Below are positions 17,120 through 25,740 of a stretch of DNA of 64,000 nt, piece after piece. The notes below the pieces were generated by a model. The model saw nothing but the letters and a program-made list of their open reading frames with translations. It did no database searches and was not told the DNA's origin. Position numbers and translations under genes: made by a program. The DNA comes from Ruegeria sp. HKCCSA071 (GTDB lineage: Bacteria; Pseudomonadota; Alphaproteobacteria; Rhodobacterales; Rhodobacteraceae), in assembly GCF_017872555.1 (NCBI RefSeq), contig NZ_JAEDOX010000003.1, positions 1-64,000 on the forward strand, read 5' to 3'. Each line of letters starts with the position of its first letter. Within the stretch, counting starts at the first letter, position 1.

Positions 17120-17614
17120 ATGACAGACACCAAACACGAAGCGGATGTGGCATTCATCAAGGCTCTGGCCGAGTTGCTGCGCGAAAACGATCTGACCGAA
17201 TTGCAGGTCAAACGCGAATATGGCGAAGAAGACAGCCTGAACGTGCGCGTCAGCCGTATGACACAGACCGTGGCCGCTCCGGTTCAGGTGGCCGTCCCTG
17301 CGGCAGCGCCCGCCCCCGTTGCGGCACCGGCTGCAGCCCCCGCGGCGGCCCCTGCTGCCGCCGAAGATCCGGCCAGCCATCCGGGCGCTGTAACCTCGCC
17401 CATGGTGGGCACGGTCTATATGCAGCCGGAACCCGGCGCGCCCGCTTTCATTTCCGTCGGCGCGACAGTGTCTGAAGGCGACACGCTGCTGATCGTCGAA
17501 GCGATGAAGACCATGAACCACATCCACGCCCCCAAATCGGGCACCATCAAGCGCGTGCTGGTGGGCGATGGCGACGCTGTTGAGTTCGGCACTCCTCTGG
17601 TCATCATCGAGTAA
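17120..17614 (+). CDS. accB: Acetyl-CoA carboxylase biotin carboxyl carrier protein
   Basis: 164 residues, normal for AccB. An N-terminal helical domain (about 1-50) is followed by a flexible Ala/Pro linker (about 54-85) and the biotinyl domain with the acceptor Lys in [15 protein letters not shown]. It carries the biotin that is carboxylated by AccC and then donates CO2 to acetyl-CoA, starting fatty-acid synthesis. accC follows after 9 nt. Confidence 0.97.
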   Translation: MTDTKHEADVAFIKALAELLRENDLTELQVKREYGEEDSLNVRVSRMTQTVAAPVQVAVPAAAPAPVAAPAAAPAAAPAAAEDPASHPGAVTSPMVGTVYMQPEPGAPAFISVGATVSEGDTLLIVEAMKTMNHIHAPKSGTIKRVLVGDGDAVEFGTPLVIIE

Positions 17615-17623
17615 GGCGGGCCC

Positions 17624-18973
17624 ATGTTCGACAAGATCCTGATTGCCAACCGAGGCGAGATCGCCCTGCGCGTCATCCGCGCCGCGCGCGAGATGGGGAT
17701 AAAGACGGTTGCCGTCCACTCCACCGCCGACAGCGACGCGATGCATGTGCGCATGGCGGACGAATCGGTCTGCATCGGCCCCCCGCCCAGCCCGCAAAGC
17801 TATCTGTCGGTGCCTGCGATCATTTCGGCCTGTGAGATCACCGGCGCGCAGGCGATCCATCCCGGCTATGGCTTTTTGTCCGAAAACGCCGAGTTCGTGC
17901 AGATCGTCGAAGATCATGGCATCACGTTCATTGGCCCCACCGCGGAACATATCCGCGTCATGGGCGACAAGATCACCGCCAAGGACACGATGAAGGCGCT
18001 GGGTGTGCCTTGTGTTCCCGGTTCGGACGGTGGCGTTCCCACGCTGGCCGACGCCAAGCGCATCGGTGAGGAATTCGGCTATCCCGTCATCATCAAAGCC
18101 ACAGCTGGCGGCGGTGGGCGCGGCATGAAAGTCGCGATGAACGCGAAAGAGATGGAAAGCGCCTTCATGACTGCGCGCGCCGAAGGCAAGGCCGCCTTTG
18201 GCAATGACGAGGTCTATATCGAGAAATATCTGACCACGCCGCGCCATATCGAGATTCAGGTCTTTGGCGACGGCAAGGGCAATGCGGTGCATCTGGGCGA
18301 ACGTGACTGTTCGTTGCAGCGCCGTCACCAGAAGGTCTTTGAAGAGGCCCCCGGCCCCTGCATCACCGCCGAAGAGCGCGCCCGGATCGGCAAGATCTGC
18401 GCCGACGCGGTGGCCAAGATCAACTATATCGGCGCAGGCACCATCGAGTTCCTGTATGAAAAGGGCGAGTTCTATTTCATCGAGATGAACACTCGCCTTC
18501 AGGTGGAACACCCGGTCACCGAAGGGATCTTTGGCGTCGATCTGGTGCGCGAACAAATCCTTGTCGCAGCGGGTGAACCAATGTCATTCGGTCAGGACGA
18601 TCTGAAGATCAACGGCCACGCCATTGAGGTTCGGATCAACGCAGAAAAGCTGCCGAATTTTTCGCCCTGCCCTGGCAAGATCACGGCCTATCACGCGCCG
18701 GGCGGCTTGGGCGTGCGGATGGATTCGGCGCTTTATGACGGCTATTCGATCCCGCCCTATTACGACTCGCTGATTGGCAAGCTGATCGTGCAGGGCCGCG
18801 ACCGGGCCGAGGCGCTGGCGCGTCTGCAACGCGCGTTGGGCGAGTTGATCGTCGACGGTATCGACACCACCGTGCCCCTGTTCCACGCCCTGTTGCAGGA
18901 GCCCGATCTGCACAGCGGCGAGTACAACATCCACTGGCTGGAGCGCTGGCTTGCGGAGAACATGGAAAAATAA
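17624..18973 (+). CDS. accC: Acetyl-CoA carboxylase biotin carboxylase subunit
   Basis: 449 residues, full length. N-terminal [23 protein letters not shown]-grasp glycine loop [16 protein letters not shown], and catalytic segment [17 protein letters not shown] are all present. It carboxylates biotin on AccB using ATP and bicarbonate. Co-transcribed with accB, and followed by aat after 48 nt, the standard order in this group. Confidence 0.97.
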   Translation: MFDKILIANRGEIALRVIRAAREMGIKTVAVHSTADSDAMHVRMADESVCIGPPPSPQSYLSVPAIISACEITGAQAIHPGYGFLSENAEFVQIVEDHGITFIGPTAEHIRVMGDKITAKDTMKALGVPCVPGSDGGVPTLADAKRIGEEFGYPVIIKATAGGGGRGMKVAMNAKEMESAFMTARAEGKAAFGNDEVYIEKYLTTPRHIEIQVFGDGKGNAVHLGERDCSLQRRHQKVFEEAPGPCITAEERARIGKICADAVAKINYIGAGTIEFLYEKGEFYFIEMNTRLQVEHPVTEGIFGVDLVREQILVAAGEPMSFGQDDLKINGHAIEVRINAEKLPNFSPCPGKITAYHAPGGLGVRMDSALYDGYSIPPYYDSLIGKLIVQGRDRAEALARLQRALGELIVDGIDTTVPLFHALLQEPDLHSGEYNIHWLERWLAENMEK

Positions 18974-19021
18974 GGGCCAAGTGCCAGAGGGCCCGCGCCC
19001 TCTGGTCGCCCTATCACCGGC

Positions 19022-19663
19022 ATGAGCCTGACCCCAGAACTGCTGCTGCACGGGTATTCCATCGGTATTTTCCCGATGGCCGAACACCGCGACGATCCTG
19101 AACTGTTCTGGGTTGATCCCAAGTTTCGCGGGATATTTCCGCTGGACGGGTTCCACATCTCGCGCAGCCTTGCGCGCCGCATCCGGAACTGCGGGTTCGA
19201 GATTTCAATCAATCGGGATTTCTCCGGCGTTGTTGATGGGTGCGCTGACCGGTCCGACACCTGGATCAACGCGGAACTGCACGCCCTTTATCGCCAGCTG
19301 CACCAATCGGGTCATGCGCATTCACTGGAAGTCTGGGACGGAGCGGCGCTGGTGGGCGGCGTTTATGGCGTGACGCTGGGGGCCGCGTTCTTTGGCGAAA
19401 GCATGTTTTCGCGCCGCACGGATGCCTCGAAAATCGCGCTCGCCTATCTTGTGGACCGGTTGCGGCAAACCGGCTTTCACCTGTTTGACACGCAGTTCCT
19501 GACCGCGCATCTGGCATCCCTTGGGGCGATCGAAATCCCGCGTGGGGCTTACAAGAAAGAACTGGAAGAAGCCCTGAACCAGAGCACCGATTTTGCTGCG
19601 CCGATCACTCAGTCCGCAGAAGGCGTGATACAACGGATGACCCAAACGTCATACCGCGCGTGA
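19022..19663 (+). CDS. aat: Leucyl/phenylalanyl-tRNA-protein transferase
   Basis: 213 residues. It adds Leu or Phe from aminoacyl-tRNA to proteins with N-terminal Arg or Lys, marking them for ClpAP in the N-end rule pathway. Characteristic stretches: [63 protein letters not shown], and [19 protein letters not shown] near the end. The last 55 nt overlap antisense with the DUF2155 gene. Confidence 0.95.
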   Translation: MSLTPELLLHGYSIGIFPMAEHRDDPELFWVDPKFRGIFPLDGFHISRSLARRIRNCGFEISINRDFSGVVDGCADRSDTWINAELHALYRQLHQSGHAHSLEVWDGAALVGGVYGVTLGAAFFGESMFSRRTDASKIALAYLVDRLRQTGFHLFDTQFLTAHLASLGAIEIPRGAYKKELEEALNQSTDFAAPITQSAEGVIQRMTQTSYRA

Positions 19664-19977
19664 TCCAGCGCATTCAGCGCCGGAGAGGTCGCGATCATCC
19701 AACCGTCAAATAGCTGATCCGCTTTGCCCGTTTCCCAAATGGTCAGATAGGCGAAGGCATCGCCTGTCGGGTTATCCACCGGATACCGGCAATCCCCCAG
19801 CGCCACATCCAGCCCGAACACAGCTTCGGTTTGACCTGTCTGCAATTCGATATCAACCGTCTGGCCACTGACTTTGTCGAGCCCGCGCAGCATGGCGCCG
19901 GGGCCAGAGTTGACTTTCTGCTGCGCGACGGCGCCGGTTCCAGCCAGCAACAGGGCAATCAGGGCGGCGCGCATCAT
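19609..19977 (-). CDS. DUF2155 family exported protein
   Basis: 122 residues with an N-terminal signal peptide ([19 protein letters not shown]) and the DUF2155 core: [59 protein letters not shown]. Probably periplasmic with a disulfide between the two core Cys; function unknown, though I recall it always beside NDUFA12 and MlaD-like genes in alphaproteobacteria. Its start overlaps the mlaD stop by 4 nt. Its 3' end overlaps aat on the other strand. Confidence 0.87.
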   Translation of the reverse strand: MMRAALIALLLAGTGAVAQQKVNSGPGAMLRGLDKVSGQTVDIELQTGQTEAVFGLDVALGDCRYPVDNPTGDAFAYLTIWETGKADQLFDGWMIATSPALNALDHARYDVWVIRCITPSAD

Positions 19978-20426
19978 TCGCTGCCATCTCCGGCTACGAA
20001 CTTGACCAGCAGCGAGATCAGGCTGACCGCACCCTGGGTATCCTGAATCTCGTCTCCGGGTTCAAAAAAGAAGGGCGAACCGCCGGGCATGACTTCGACA
20101 AAGTTTCCACCCAACAGCCCTTCGGACGAGATCACAATGGCGCTGTCATCGGGTACAAGAACGCCTTCGGCAACAGAGAAAGTCGTGTCGGCACGATAGG
20201 TATCCGGGTTCAGCTTGACCCCGGTAACGGTGCCGATTTTCACACCGGCAAGACGGACATCCGTGCCGACGCCAACCCCTTCCAGCGACCGGAACGAGGC
20301 GCCCAGCTCATAGCCCGCAGCACCTTGCGACAGGCCGGTTGATTGGCTGGCATAAACACCAAAAGCAAGGGCACCGGCCAATACGACGCCTCCGACAACA
20401 ACTTCGGTCCAGTTATGGGTCGACAT
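19974..20426 (-). CDS. mlaD: MlaD-type MCE domain protein
   Basis: 150 residues: one N-terminal anchor helix (VVVGGVVLAGALAFGVYASQ) followed by a single MCE domain (ELGASFRSLEGVGVGTDVRL, AGVKIGTVTGVKLN, SEGLLGGNFVEVMPGG). MlaD hexamers in the inner membrane bind phospholipids and work with MlaE/MlaF to keep outer-membrane asymmetry. The mlaE and mlaF partners are not nearby. It lies between NDUFA12 and DUF2155 in one operon. Confidence 0.9.
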   Translation of the reverse strand: MSTHNWTEVVVGGVVLAGALAFGVYASQSTGLSQGAAGYELGASFRSLEGVGVGTDVRLAGVKIGTVTGVKLNPDTYRADTTFSVAEGVLVPDDSAIVISSEGLLGGNFVEVMPGGSPFFFEPGDEIQDTQGAVSLISLLVKFVAGDGSE

Positions 20427-20437
20427 CTTCGCCTCGT

Positions 20438-20821
20438 CTATTCCGGGCTCCAGGCCTCGTAATCCCTGCGCTCAACCGGCTGGGCCCGCCGCAGCGACCC
20501 GGCAGGCGCATAGGCCAGTGCCGTACCTGTCAGGTTCTCCTGATGCGGTTTTTCCCAGGCTTTGTGCGGCAGCGGTTTGTCGGTCGGGGGTTCGTCCCAG
20601 GTGCGGTGCAACCAGCCGTGCCATTCCGGGTCAACCCGGCTGGCTTCGGCCTCGCCATTGAAAATCACCCAGCGCCTGCTGTCGTCGGCGGTGCGATAAA
20701 ACACATTGCCTTCATTGTCTTCGCCCACTTTCACACCCTTGCGCGCCGTATAGAGCTGCGTGTTCAGTGTTGACCCGTTCCACCAGGTCACGGCTCGTAA
20801 AAGACTGTTCAGGATTCCCAT
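20438..20821 (-). CDS. NADH:ubiquinone oxidoreductase subunit NDUFA12
   Basis: 127 residues from the ATG at 20821. It matches the B17.2/NDUFA12 accessory subunit that alphaproteobacterial complex I shares with mitochondria: [61 protein letters not shown] and RDYEAW at the end are diagnostic when taken piecewise. It sits on the peripheral arm of complex I and acts in assembly or stability. An upstream extension would overlap the RidA gene and was not used. Confidence 0.93.
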   Translation of the reverse strand: MGILNSLLRAVTWWNGSTLNTQLYTARKGVKVGEDNEGNVFYRTADDSRRWVIFNGEAEASRVDPEWHGWLHRTWDEPPTDKPLPHKAWEKPHQENLTGTALAYAPAGSLRRAQPVERRDYEAWSPE

Positions 20822-20901
20822 CGGCTGCCTCCGGCATTTCGGTCGAGAGAAGGTATGGACCAAAGGCTCGCCAAGGTCCAGTGCCCCTTGGGCTTCCAGA
20901 G

Positions 20902-21264
20902 TCACTGCGGCAGGAAGGCGGTCACTTCGATCTCGATCCGGTACTTCGGATCAATCAAACCGCATTCGATCATCGTCGCAGCCGGTGGGTTGGCGCCAAA
21001 CGTCTCGGCCAGAACCGGCCAGCACGGCGCGAATTCATTGCGGTCCGGCAACATGTAGGTGACCCGAACCACATCTTCAAAACCCGCGCCCGCCTCAGCC
21101 AGCGCCTTGCCGATGACATCCAGCGCAGACCGGCATTGCGCCACCACGTCCTCGCCCTGCCCGACGGTCCCGGCGACATGAACCCAGCCGCCCGCAACTA
21201 CTGCGCGGCAATAGCCGACTTTTGCCTCAAACTCACCGCCCGAAGAAATGCGCTTCACCGTCAT
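20902..21264 (-). CDS. RidA family protein
   Basis: 120 residues of the YjgF/RidA fold, trimeric enamine/imine deaminases that clear reactive 2-aminoacrylate. Visible motifs: [33 protein letters not shown], and the C-terminal [20 protein letters not shown]. The usual Arg of the active site (R105 in E. coli RidA) is not obvious in the equivalent AATMIEC segment, so this may be a subfamily member rather than a canonical deaminase. Confidence 0.85.
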   Translation of the reverse strand: MTVKRISSGGEFEAKVGYCRAVVAGGWVHVAGTVGQGEDVVAQCRSALDVIGKALAEAGAGFEDVVRVTYMLPDRNEFAPCWPVLAETFGANPPAATMIECGLIDPKYRIEIEVTAFLPQ

Positions 21265-21350
21265 AATCCGTCACCTTTGTTGTTCGAAAGCTTACTTAAG
21301 CTCCCGCTGCCTGATTGCGCATGCCTTCGCGTGCGAACAACGGATCCCCA

Positions 21351-21420
21351 GCTTCATCTGGCTATAAATATCCCGGGGGAGATGCCCGAAGGGCAGCGGG
21401 GGCAGAGCCCCCTGAACCGG
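21351..21420 (+). repeat. GC-rich intergenic repeat between ridA and clpX
   Basis: It begins GCTTCATCTGGCTATAAATA, followed by TCCCGGGGGAG and the inverted pair GATGCCCGAAGGGC, then GGGGGCAGAGCCCCC. The opening resembles sequence after valS (63383) and after argD (47846-47874). It could serve as a terminator or RNA-stability hairpin, although in this copy the + orientation does not follow a + gene. Confidence 0.55.
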
Positions 21421-21459
21421 TTCAACTGAAGTTCCACCGTCGCGGTAAAAAGCCCGGCC

Positions 21460-22728
21460 TCAACCCGCCGAGGCCGATTCCTTGGCCGCATCGGCATAGA
21501 TGAACAGCGGCTGCGCGTCGGACATTACCGCCTCTTCGTTCACCACAACCTCGCTGACGTTTTTCATGCCCGGCAGTTCGAACATGGTGTCCAGCAGGAT
21601 ATCCTCGAGAATAGACCGCAAACCACGTGCACCGGTTTTGCGCTCGATGGCTTTCTTGGCAATTGCCTTCAGCGCGTCATCGGTAAAGCCCAGCTCAACA
21701 TCTTCCAGCTCGAACAGGCGCTGGTATTGCTTGACCAGGGCGTTCTTTGGCTTGGTCAGGATGGTGACCAGTGCTTCCTCGTCCAGATCCTCCAGCGTTG
21801 CCAGAACCGGCAGACGACCGACGAATTCGGGGATCAGGCCAAATTTCAGCAGATCTTCGGGTTCCAGATCCTTGAAAATCTCGCCCACGCCGCGCTCGTC
21901 ATTGTCGCGCACATCGGCGCCAAAACCCATGGCCGAGCCCTTGCCGCGTTGTGCAATGATCCTGTCGAGACCCGCAAAAGCGCCGCCACAGATGAACAGG
22001 ATGTTCGTGGTGTCCACCTGCAGGAATTCCTGCTGCGGGTGTTTGCGGCCGCCCTGCGGCGGAACGCTGGCCACGGTGCCTTCCATCAGTTTCAGCAGCG
22101 CCTGCTGTACGCCTTCACCGGACACGTCGCGTGTGATCGACGGGTTCTCGGATTTGCGGGTGATCTTGTCGACCTCGTCGATATAGACGATGCCGCGCTG
22201 CGCGCGTTCCACATTGTACTCGCTGGCCTGCAACAGCTTGAGAATGATGTTTTCCACATCCTCGCCCACGTAACCGGCTTCGGTCAGCGTGGTGGCATCG
22301 GCCATGGTAAAGGGAACATCCAGTATCCGGGCCAGCGTCTGCGCAAGCAGCGTCTTGCCACAGCCGGTGGGGCCGATCAGCAGGATATTGGACTTCGCCA
22401 GTTCTATATCATTGCCCGCTTTCTGGGCGTGGTTCAGACGTTTGTAGTGGTTGTGGACCGCGACCGACAGGACGCGTTTTGCGGTGGCTTGACCGATCAC
22501 ATAATCGTCCAGCACCTCACAGATATCCTTGGGCGTCGGAACGCCGTCCGAAGATTTCAGCCCGCTGGCCTTTGTCTCTTCGCGGATGATGTCCATGCAA
22601 AGTTCGACACATTCATCACAGATGAAAACGGTCGGGCCTGCGATCAGCTTGCGCACCTCATGCTGGCTTTTGCCGCAGAAGCTGCAGTAGAGCGTGTTTT
22701 TCCCGTCACCGCCTGAATTCGTCGCCAT
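21460..22728 (-). CDS. clpX: ATP-dependent Clp protease ATP-binding subunit ClpX
   Basis: 422 residues, full length. The zinc-binding domain reads [14 protein letters not shown] with a second CDECVELC pair. Walker A is [13 protein letters not shown], Walker B is VYIDEVDKI, and ALLKLMEGT and [15 protein letters not shown] mark the AAA+ and C-terminal lid. It unfolds ssrA-tagged and other substrates for ClpP. It follows clpP on the minus strand with a 132-bp gap. Confidence 0.98.
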   Translation of the reverse strand: MATNSGGDGKNTLYCSFCGKSQHEVRKLIAGPTVFICDECVELCMDIIREETKASGLKSSDGVPTPKDICEVLDDYVIGQATAKRVLSVAVHNHYKRLNHAQKAGNDIELAKSNILLIGPTGCGKTLLAQTLARILDVPFTMADATTLTEAGYVGEDVENIILKLLQASEYNVERAQRGIVYIDEVDKITRKSENPSITRDVSGEGVQQALLKLMEGTVASVPPQGGRKHPQQEFLQVDTTNILFICGGAFAGLDRIIAQRGKGSAMGFGADVRDNDERGVGEIFKDLEPEDLLKFGLIPEFVGRLPVLATLEDLDEEALVTILTKPKNALVKQYQRLFELEDVELGFTDDALKAIAKKAIERKTGARGLRSILEDILLDTMFELPGMKNVSEVVVNEEAVMSDAQPLFIYADAAKESASAG

Positions 22729-22860
22729 GATCTACCTTTCGGGCCTCATCCCAGCACCCCCGGCGGGAATGCGTTTTCGCCTGTTCGTGCAGCTTAGGCC
22801 AGCGCTTTGGCCGCTACAATCTCAAAATGGTTCCTGCACCGGTGGTGCAGGCTCCGAAAC

Positions 22861-23493
22861 TCAGACCTCATCCGCGTCCATTTTTGCGCGGTTTTCCACG
22901 ATCTCGTCGATGTGGCCCCATTCCTTGGCCTCTTCCGGGCTCATGAAATTGTCACGGTCCAGCGCTTTTTCAACCGCCTTTTTTGTCTGCCCGGTATGAC
23001 GCACATAGATATCATAAAGGCGATCCTTGAGTTTTTGCGTCTCGGCCGCGTGGATCATGATATCGCTGGCCTGACCCTGATATCCGCCGCTGGGCTGGTG
23101 CACCATGATCCGGCTGTTGGGCAGCGAAAAGCGCATCCCTTTCTCGCCGCCGGCCAGCAGAACCGATCCCATCGAGGCCGCCTGACCGATCACCAACGTG
23201 GAACATTTCGGCTTGATATACTGCATTGTATCGTAAATCGACAAACCGCTGGTCACCACGCCACCGGGCGAGTTGATGTAGATCGAGATTTCCTTGTTGG
23301 GGTTTTCCGCTTCAAGGTGCAGCAGCTGCGCCACGACCAGATGGCTCATGCCATCGTGAATCGGGCCGTTGATGAAGATGATCCGCTCTTTCAGCAGGCG
23401 GGAGAAAATATCATACGCGCGCTCGCCCCGGCTGGTCTGTTCAACGACCATGGGGACAAGCGTATTCATGTAGGTATCTACGGGATCGAACAT
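22861..23493 (-). CDS. clpP: ATP-dependent Clp protease proteolytic subunit
   Basis: 210 residues. Serine protease subunit of ClpXP and ClpAP. The nucleophile Ser is in [14 protein letters not shown], the catalytic His in [13 protein letters not shown], and the N-terminal loop contains [17 protein letters not shown]. Full length with a normal start. It heads the clpP-clpX pair, the usual order. Confidence 0.98.
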   Translation of the reverse strand: MFDPVDTYMNTLVPMVVEQTSRGERAYDIFSRLLKERIIFINGPIHDGMSHLVVAQLLHLEAENPNKEISIYINSPGGVVTSGLSIYDTMQYIKPKCSTLVIGQAASMGSVLLAGGEKGMRFSLPNSRIMVHQPSGGYQGQASDIMIHAAETQKLKDRLYDIYVRHTGQTKKAVEKALDRDNFMSPEEAKEWGHIDEIVENRAKMDADEV

Positions 23494-23694
23494 TCGTAAC
23501 CTGCCTGTTTTGCTGTGGATCGGGACATTATCCCAACAAGTGTTACCTGAGTCTTAGTGTTGGCTCCGGGGGGCTGCAAGGGGGTGTCGGTGAGAACGCG
23601 GAATGAATGTGGACCGCCGTCAATAGGATTGTCACACCTGCCGCTGTTCCGCAGCAGCACCCTATCCGTGATTACGCCCTGCCAAATGGGCTGC

Positions 23695-23724
23695 GGGGAA
23701 AACGGCTGCGGGTTCCCCTTTTTT
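23695..23724 (+). terminator. Orphan intrinsic terminator
   Basis: GGGGAA at 23695-23700 pairs with TTCCCC at 23713-23718 around a 12-base loop, followed directly by six T. It is oriented for a + transcript although no + gene precedes it, so it may end a small RNA or leader starting upstream of clpP. Confidence 0.6.
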
Positions 23725-23739
23725 CATCACGGTTTTTTG

Positions 23740-23760
23740 ATTCATACATATAGCAATAAT
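23740..23760 (+). promoter_or_regulatory. Candidate SqrR/BigR operator of the regulator's own gene
   Basis: An AT-rich block reading ATTCATACATATAGCAATAA shares the ATTCA...CATAT pattern with the block before the sulfur operon at 8069. Autoregulation is usual for this family. The right half-site is poor, so this is tentative. Confidence 0.35.
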
Positions 23761-23852
23761 TGATCGAAACATGTACTGAGGTGGCTCGCAGGCGACGAGC
23801 TTTACGTAACGGAAACTATGCCCGGTCAACGGGTTCACAAGGAACACATTCG

Positions 23853-24194
23853 ATGGCACTTCCACAGCTGTCCCAGGACATGCCGCAACACGATCTGGAT
23901 CGTATGGTCGATAACGCGACACGCGCGTCCAACTTCCTCAAGGCAATCAGTCACGAAGGCCGGCTGATGATCCTGTGCCACCTGGTGTCCGGTGAGAAAT
24001 CTGTCACCGAACTGGAGGAACTGCTGTCCGCCAGACAAGCCGCTGTTTCGCAACAGCTTTCCCGCCTGCGTCTGGAGGGGCTAGTGATACCGCGCAGAGA
24101 GGGCAAAACCATCTTTTACCGGTTGGCCGATGATCGCCCGCGCCGGATGCTTGAGGTGGTGTACGAGCTGTTCTGCGGTGACGACAGAGGCTAG
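23853..24194 (+). CDS. SqrR/BigR-type ArsR persulfide-sensing repressor
   Basis: 113 residues of the ArsR winged-helix family: ISHEGRLMILCHLVSGEKSV, then VTELEELLSARQAAVSQQLS (recognition helix) and KTIFYRLADDRPRRML. Cys42 (in LMILCHL) and Cys108 (in YELFCGD) are 66 residues apart, the same spacing as the two Cys of SqrR (Cys41, Cys107 as I recall) that form a tetrasulfide link on persulfide exposure and release DNA. The ATG at 23853 has AAGGA nine bases upstream. The presumed target operon is 14 kb away. Confidence 0.87.
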   Translation: MALPQLSQDMPQHDLDRMVDNATRASNFLKAISHEGRLMILCHLVSGEKSVTELEELLSARQAAVSQQLSRLRLEGLVIPRREGKTIFYRLADDRPRRMLEVVYELFCGDDRG

Positions 24195-24254
24195 CTCTGG
24201 CTTGGTGTCGAGAAAGGTGCTACCGAATCCGTATCGAGCACTGAGGAGACACAC

Positions 24255-24392
24255 ATGATCCGCGTAATTCTGATTGGCCTGAGCCTGTTTGCACTGACCG
24301 CCTGTGAAACCGCCAAAGGCGCGGGAAAAGATATCGAAAAGGCCGGGGATGCAATCCAGAACGCAGCCTCGGACGTGCAGGAAAGCCTGTAA
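24255..24392 (+). CDS. Entericidin A/B-like small lipoprotein
   Basis: 45 residues: MIRVILIGLSLFALTAC is a lipoprotein signal with lipobox LTAC (Cys17), followed by ETAKGAGKDIEKAGDAIQNA, the amphipathic helix of entericidin EcnA/B-type peptides. GAGGAG lies upstream of the ATG. These small membrane lipoproteins are stress-related and in E. coli form a toxin/antidote pair; no second entericidin gene is seen here. Confidence 0.85.
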   Translation: MIRVILIGLSLFALTACETAKGAGKDIEKAGDAIQNAASDVQESL

Positions 24393-24597
24393 GCGCGCTT
24401 ATCTTGCGGGCGAGCCGGACATTAACGCAATATATGGTTGAAGAGCGCGCCCATACGCAGTAGTCTAGCCCTACAGGTGCATAGACGCGGCATTGCATAT
24501 CTGACACTAAATCGGGGCTCTTTCGCGCACGCAGAAGAGCCCCGTTCCCGTTCGGCAGGGGTGAGTGGTAGCCTGTATGAAACCGAATTTCGGCAAA

Positions 24598-24840
24598 GGA
24601 AAAGGCGTCAGGTGCGCAGACGCGGTCTTTGCATGTACCCTTTCGGATACGCCCTGACGCCTTACCGGGTCGACGTACCCCGAGGAGCACTCCGATCCAG
24701 TCGCCCCAGCCCCCTGAGAGACTGCAGCCGCCGCTTTGTCCCCTAAGGTCCACCGCGACATGCATTGGCCGTCTGAGAAGATGGCCACCCGACCTGGGTC
24801 TACGACCCATTTCCGGCTGATCACCTACCGGTAAGCCCTT
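24598..24840 (-). ncRNA. Candidate structured noncoding RNA
   Basis: On the minus strand a chain of perfect hairpins is visible: TGGGTC-gta-GACCCA (24809-24795), GGAG-tg-CTCC (24693-24684), and a three-way unit closed by GGCGTCAGG (24661-24653) with CCTGACGCC (24612-24604). That unit encloses GTATCC-GAAA-GGGTAC (24650-24635, a GNRA tetraloop only on this strand) and AGAC-CGC-GTCT (24628-24618). TTTTCC follows immediately, as at an RNA 3' end. I do not recognise tmRNA, RNase P, SRP or a riboswitch. The 5' end is a guess. Confidence 0.45.
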
Positions 24841-25164
24841 GCAGCTAAACGCAAATCCTAAGATCCGCCCTTCTCTACTCAGGCCCCCTTGGCCTTTGCG
24901 CCCCGCCCCGGTTCCGAAGACCCTGTGCGGTGAGATGACTGTTGCACCACGCCCTGCATCCGACAAGAAAATAGCACTGCAGCATGAAAATTAGACGGGG
25001 ATAAGATGTTGATATCTGGCGGGAGAGTTTTGTGGATAACCCGAGAATCCCCGATCCCGCGAAGGGTTGAGGGCGGAAAAAACCGGACGTGACCCCGGCA
25101 CCCGAAATTCCTGCGATGCTGCGGGTGCAAAACGCTCCGTGCGGACCGTTAGGCCGAAATTGTG

Positions 25165-25208
25165 CGATTTGTACAACGCTCGGACCCCCAATCTTACGAA
25201 TCGTACAG
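25165..25208 (+). promoter_or_regulatory. Candidate operator repeats before the Phd-like gene
   Basis: Two similar 12-mers, CGATTTGTACAA (25165) and CGAATCGTACAG (25197), match at 9 of 12 positions and lie 32 bp apart, about three helical turns, shortly before the start codon. Direct repeats of this kind suit autorepression by an antitoxin dimer. Inference only. Confidence 0.35.
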
Positions 25209-25222
25209 ACGGAGATTCGCCG

Positions 25223-25639
25223 ATGCGCTGCACCATTTCCTACGCCCGCGCCCATCTGGGGCCGCTGATCACCCGCGCCCAGGACCCGCACGAGGTGATC
25301 ATCCTGACCCGGCACGGCAAGCCGCTGGCCGCGCTGGTCTCGATGACCGAGGCCAACCGGATCTGGCAGTTGCAGGATGACGAGGAGATCGGATGGAAAC
25401 ACCCGCTGTCGGGGCTGCGCGGGATGTGGTCAAAAGGGCGCAACATCCCCGGCATGGAACCGGGACCGGACGGCCGCTATGTCACCGCGCGCGAGGCCGC
25501 GCTGAAGGTCCGCGAGATCCAGATGACCCGCGCCGAGGAACGCCGCATTCTTGCGCGGGGCGGTCTGGATCCTGTCGCAGGCGGTGAACTGGCCGCCCGG
25601 CCTGTCTCCTCACTCTGGAGACGCTGGTTCCGTTTCTGA
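25223..25639 (+). CDS. Phd/YefM-family antitoxin-like protein
   Basis: 138 residues. The first 55 or so form a Phd/YefM antitoxin fold: MRCTISYARAHLGPLITRAQ, then EVIILTRHGKPLAALVSMTE. The remainder is an unusual extension with a Trp-rich part (WQLQDDEEIGWKHPLSGLRG) and basic helices ending SLWRRWFRF, where an antitoxin would normally end in a short toxin-binding tail. GGAG sits 8 nt before the ATG. No RelE/Doc-like toxin gene follows, so it is a solitary regulator or has a distant partner. Confidence 0.75.
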   Translation: MRCTISYARAHLGPLITRAQDPHEVIILTRHGKPLAALVSMTEANRIWQLQDDEEIGWKHPLSGLRGMWSKGRNIPGMEPGPDGRYVTAREAALKVREIQMTRAEERRILARGGLDPVAGGELAARPVSSLWRRWFRF

Positions 25640-25740
25640 GAAGCGTTCCGGCCCGGCGGTGGTACCAACACCCCCTCCGCCGCAATCCGTGAGCAACGGC
25701 GGCTTATACCCCTTAACAACCCGACCGGGCCGGAAACGCT

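Larger units (their letters stand above)
23494..23852. other. Intergenic region clpP / sqrR-like gene
   Basis: 359 bp with no supported gene. The left part must hold the clpP promoter. A good + strand intrinsic terminator stands alone at 23695-23724, and an AT-rich stretch at 23730-23765 is the likely promoter/operator of the ArsR-type gene. What transcript the terminator ends is unclear. Confidence 0.6.
24393..25222. other. 830-bp region without a supported protein gene
   Basis: Open frames here lack good starts and codon bias. The region holds a strong 10-bp hairpin (CGGGGCTCTT at 24513-24522 with AAGAGCCCCG at 24535-24544), a dense set of hairpins at 24598-24840 described separately, and at the right end the promoter of the Phd-like gene. 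Nothing convincing is seen in 24850-25160. Confidence 0.6.

Noticed and set aside
24513-24544. Intrinsic terminator for the entericidin gene
   Set aside because: The 10-bp hairpin is strong but lacks a T-run on either strand and lies 120 bp past the stop; kept only as a structural note.
24598-24840. Assignment of the structured region to tmRNA, RNase P, SRP RNA or a TPP riboswitch
   Set aside because: I looked for the tRNA-like TTCGA loop, the RNase P core, the GGAAGGAAGCAG SRP motif and the ACCCTTTGAACCTGATC motif, and none is present.
24220-24966. Long minus-strand frame (248 codons) across the noncoding region
   Set aside because: It runs antisense through the entericidin-like gene and the hairpin cluster; codon use is not coding-like, and the frame is open because of GC skew.
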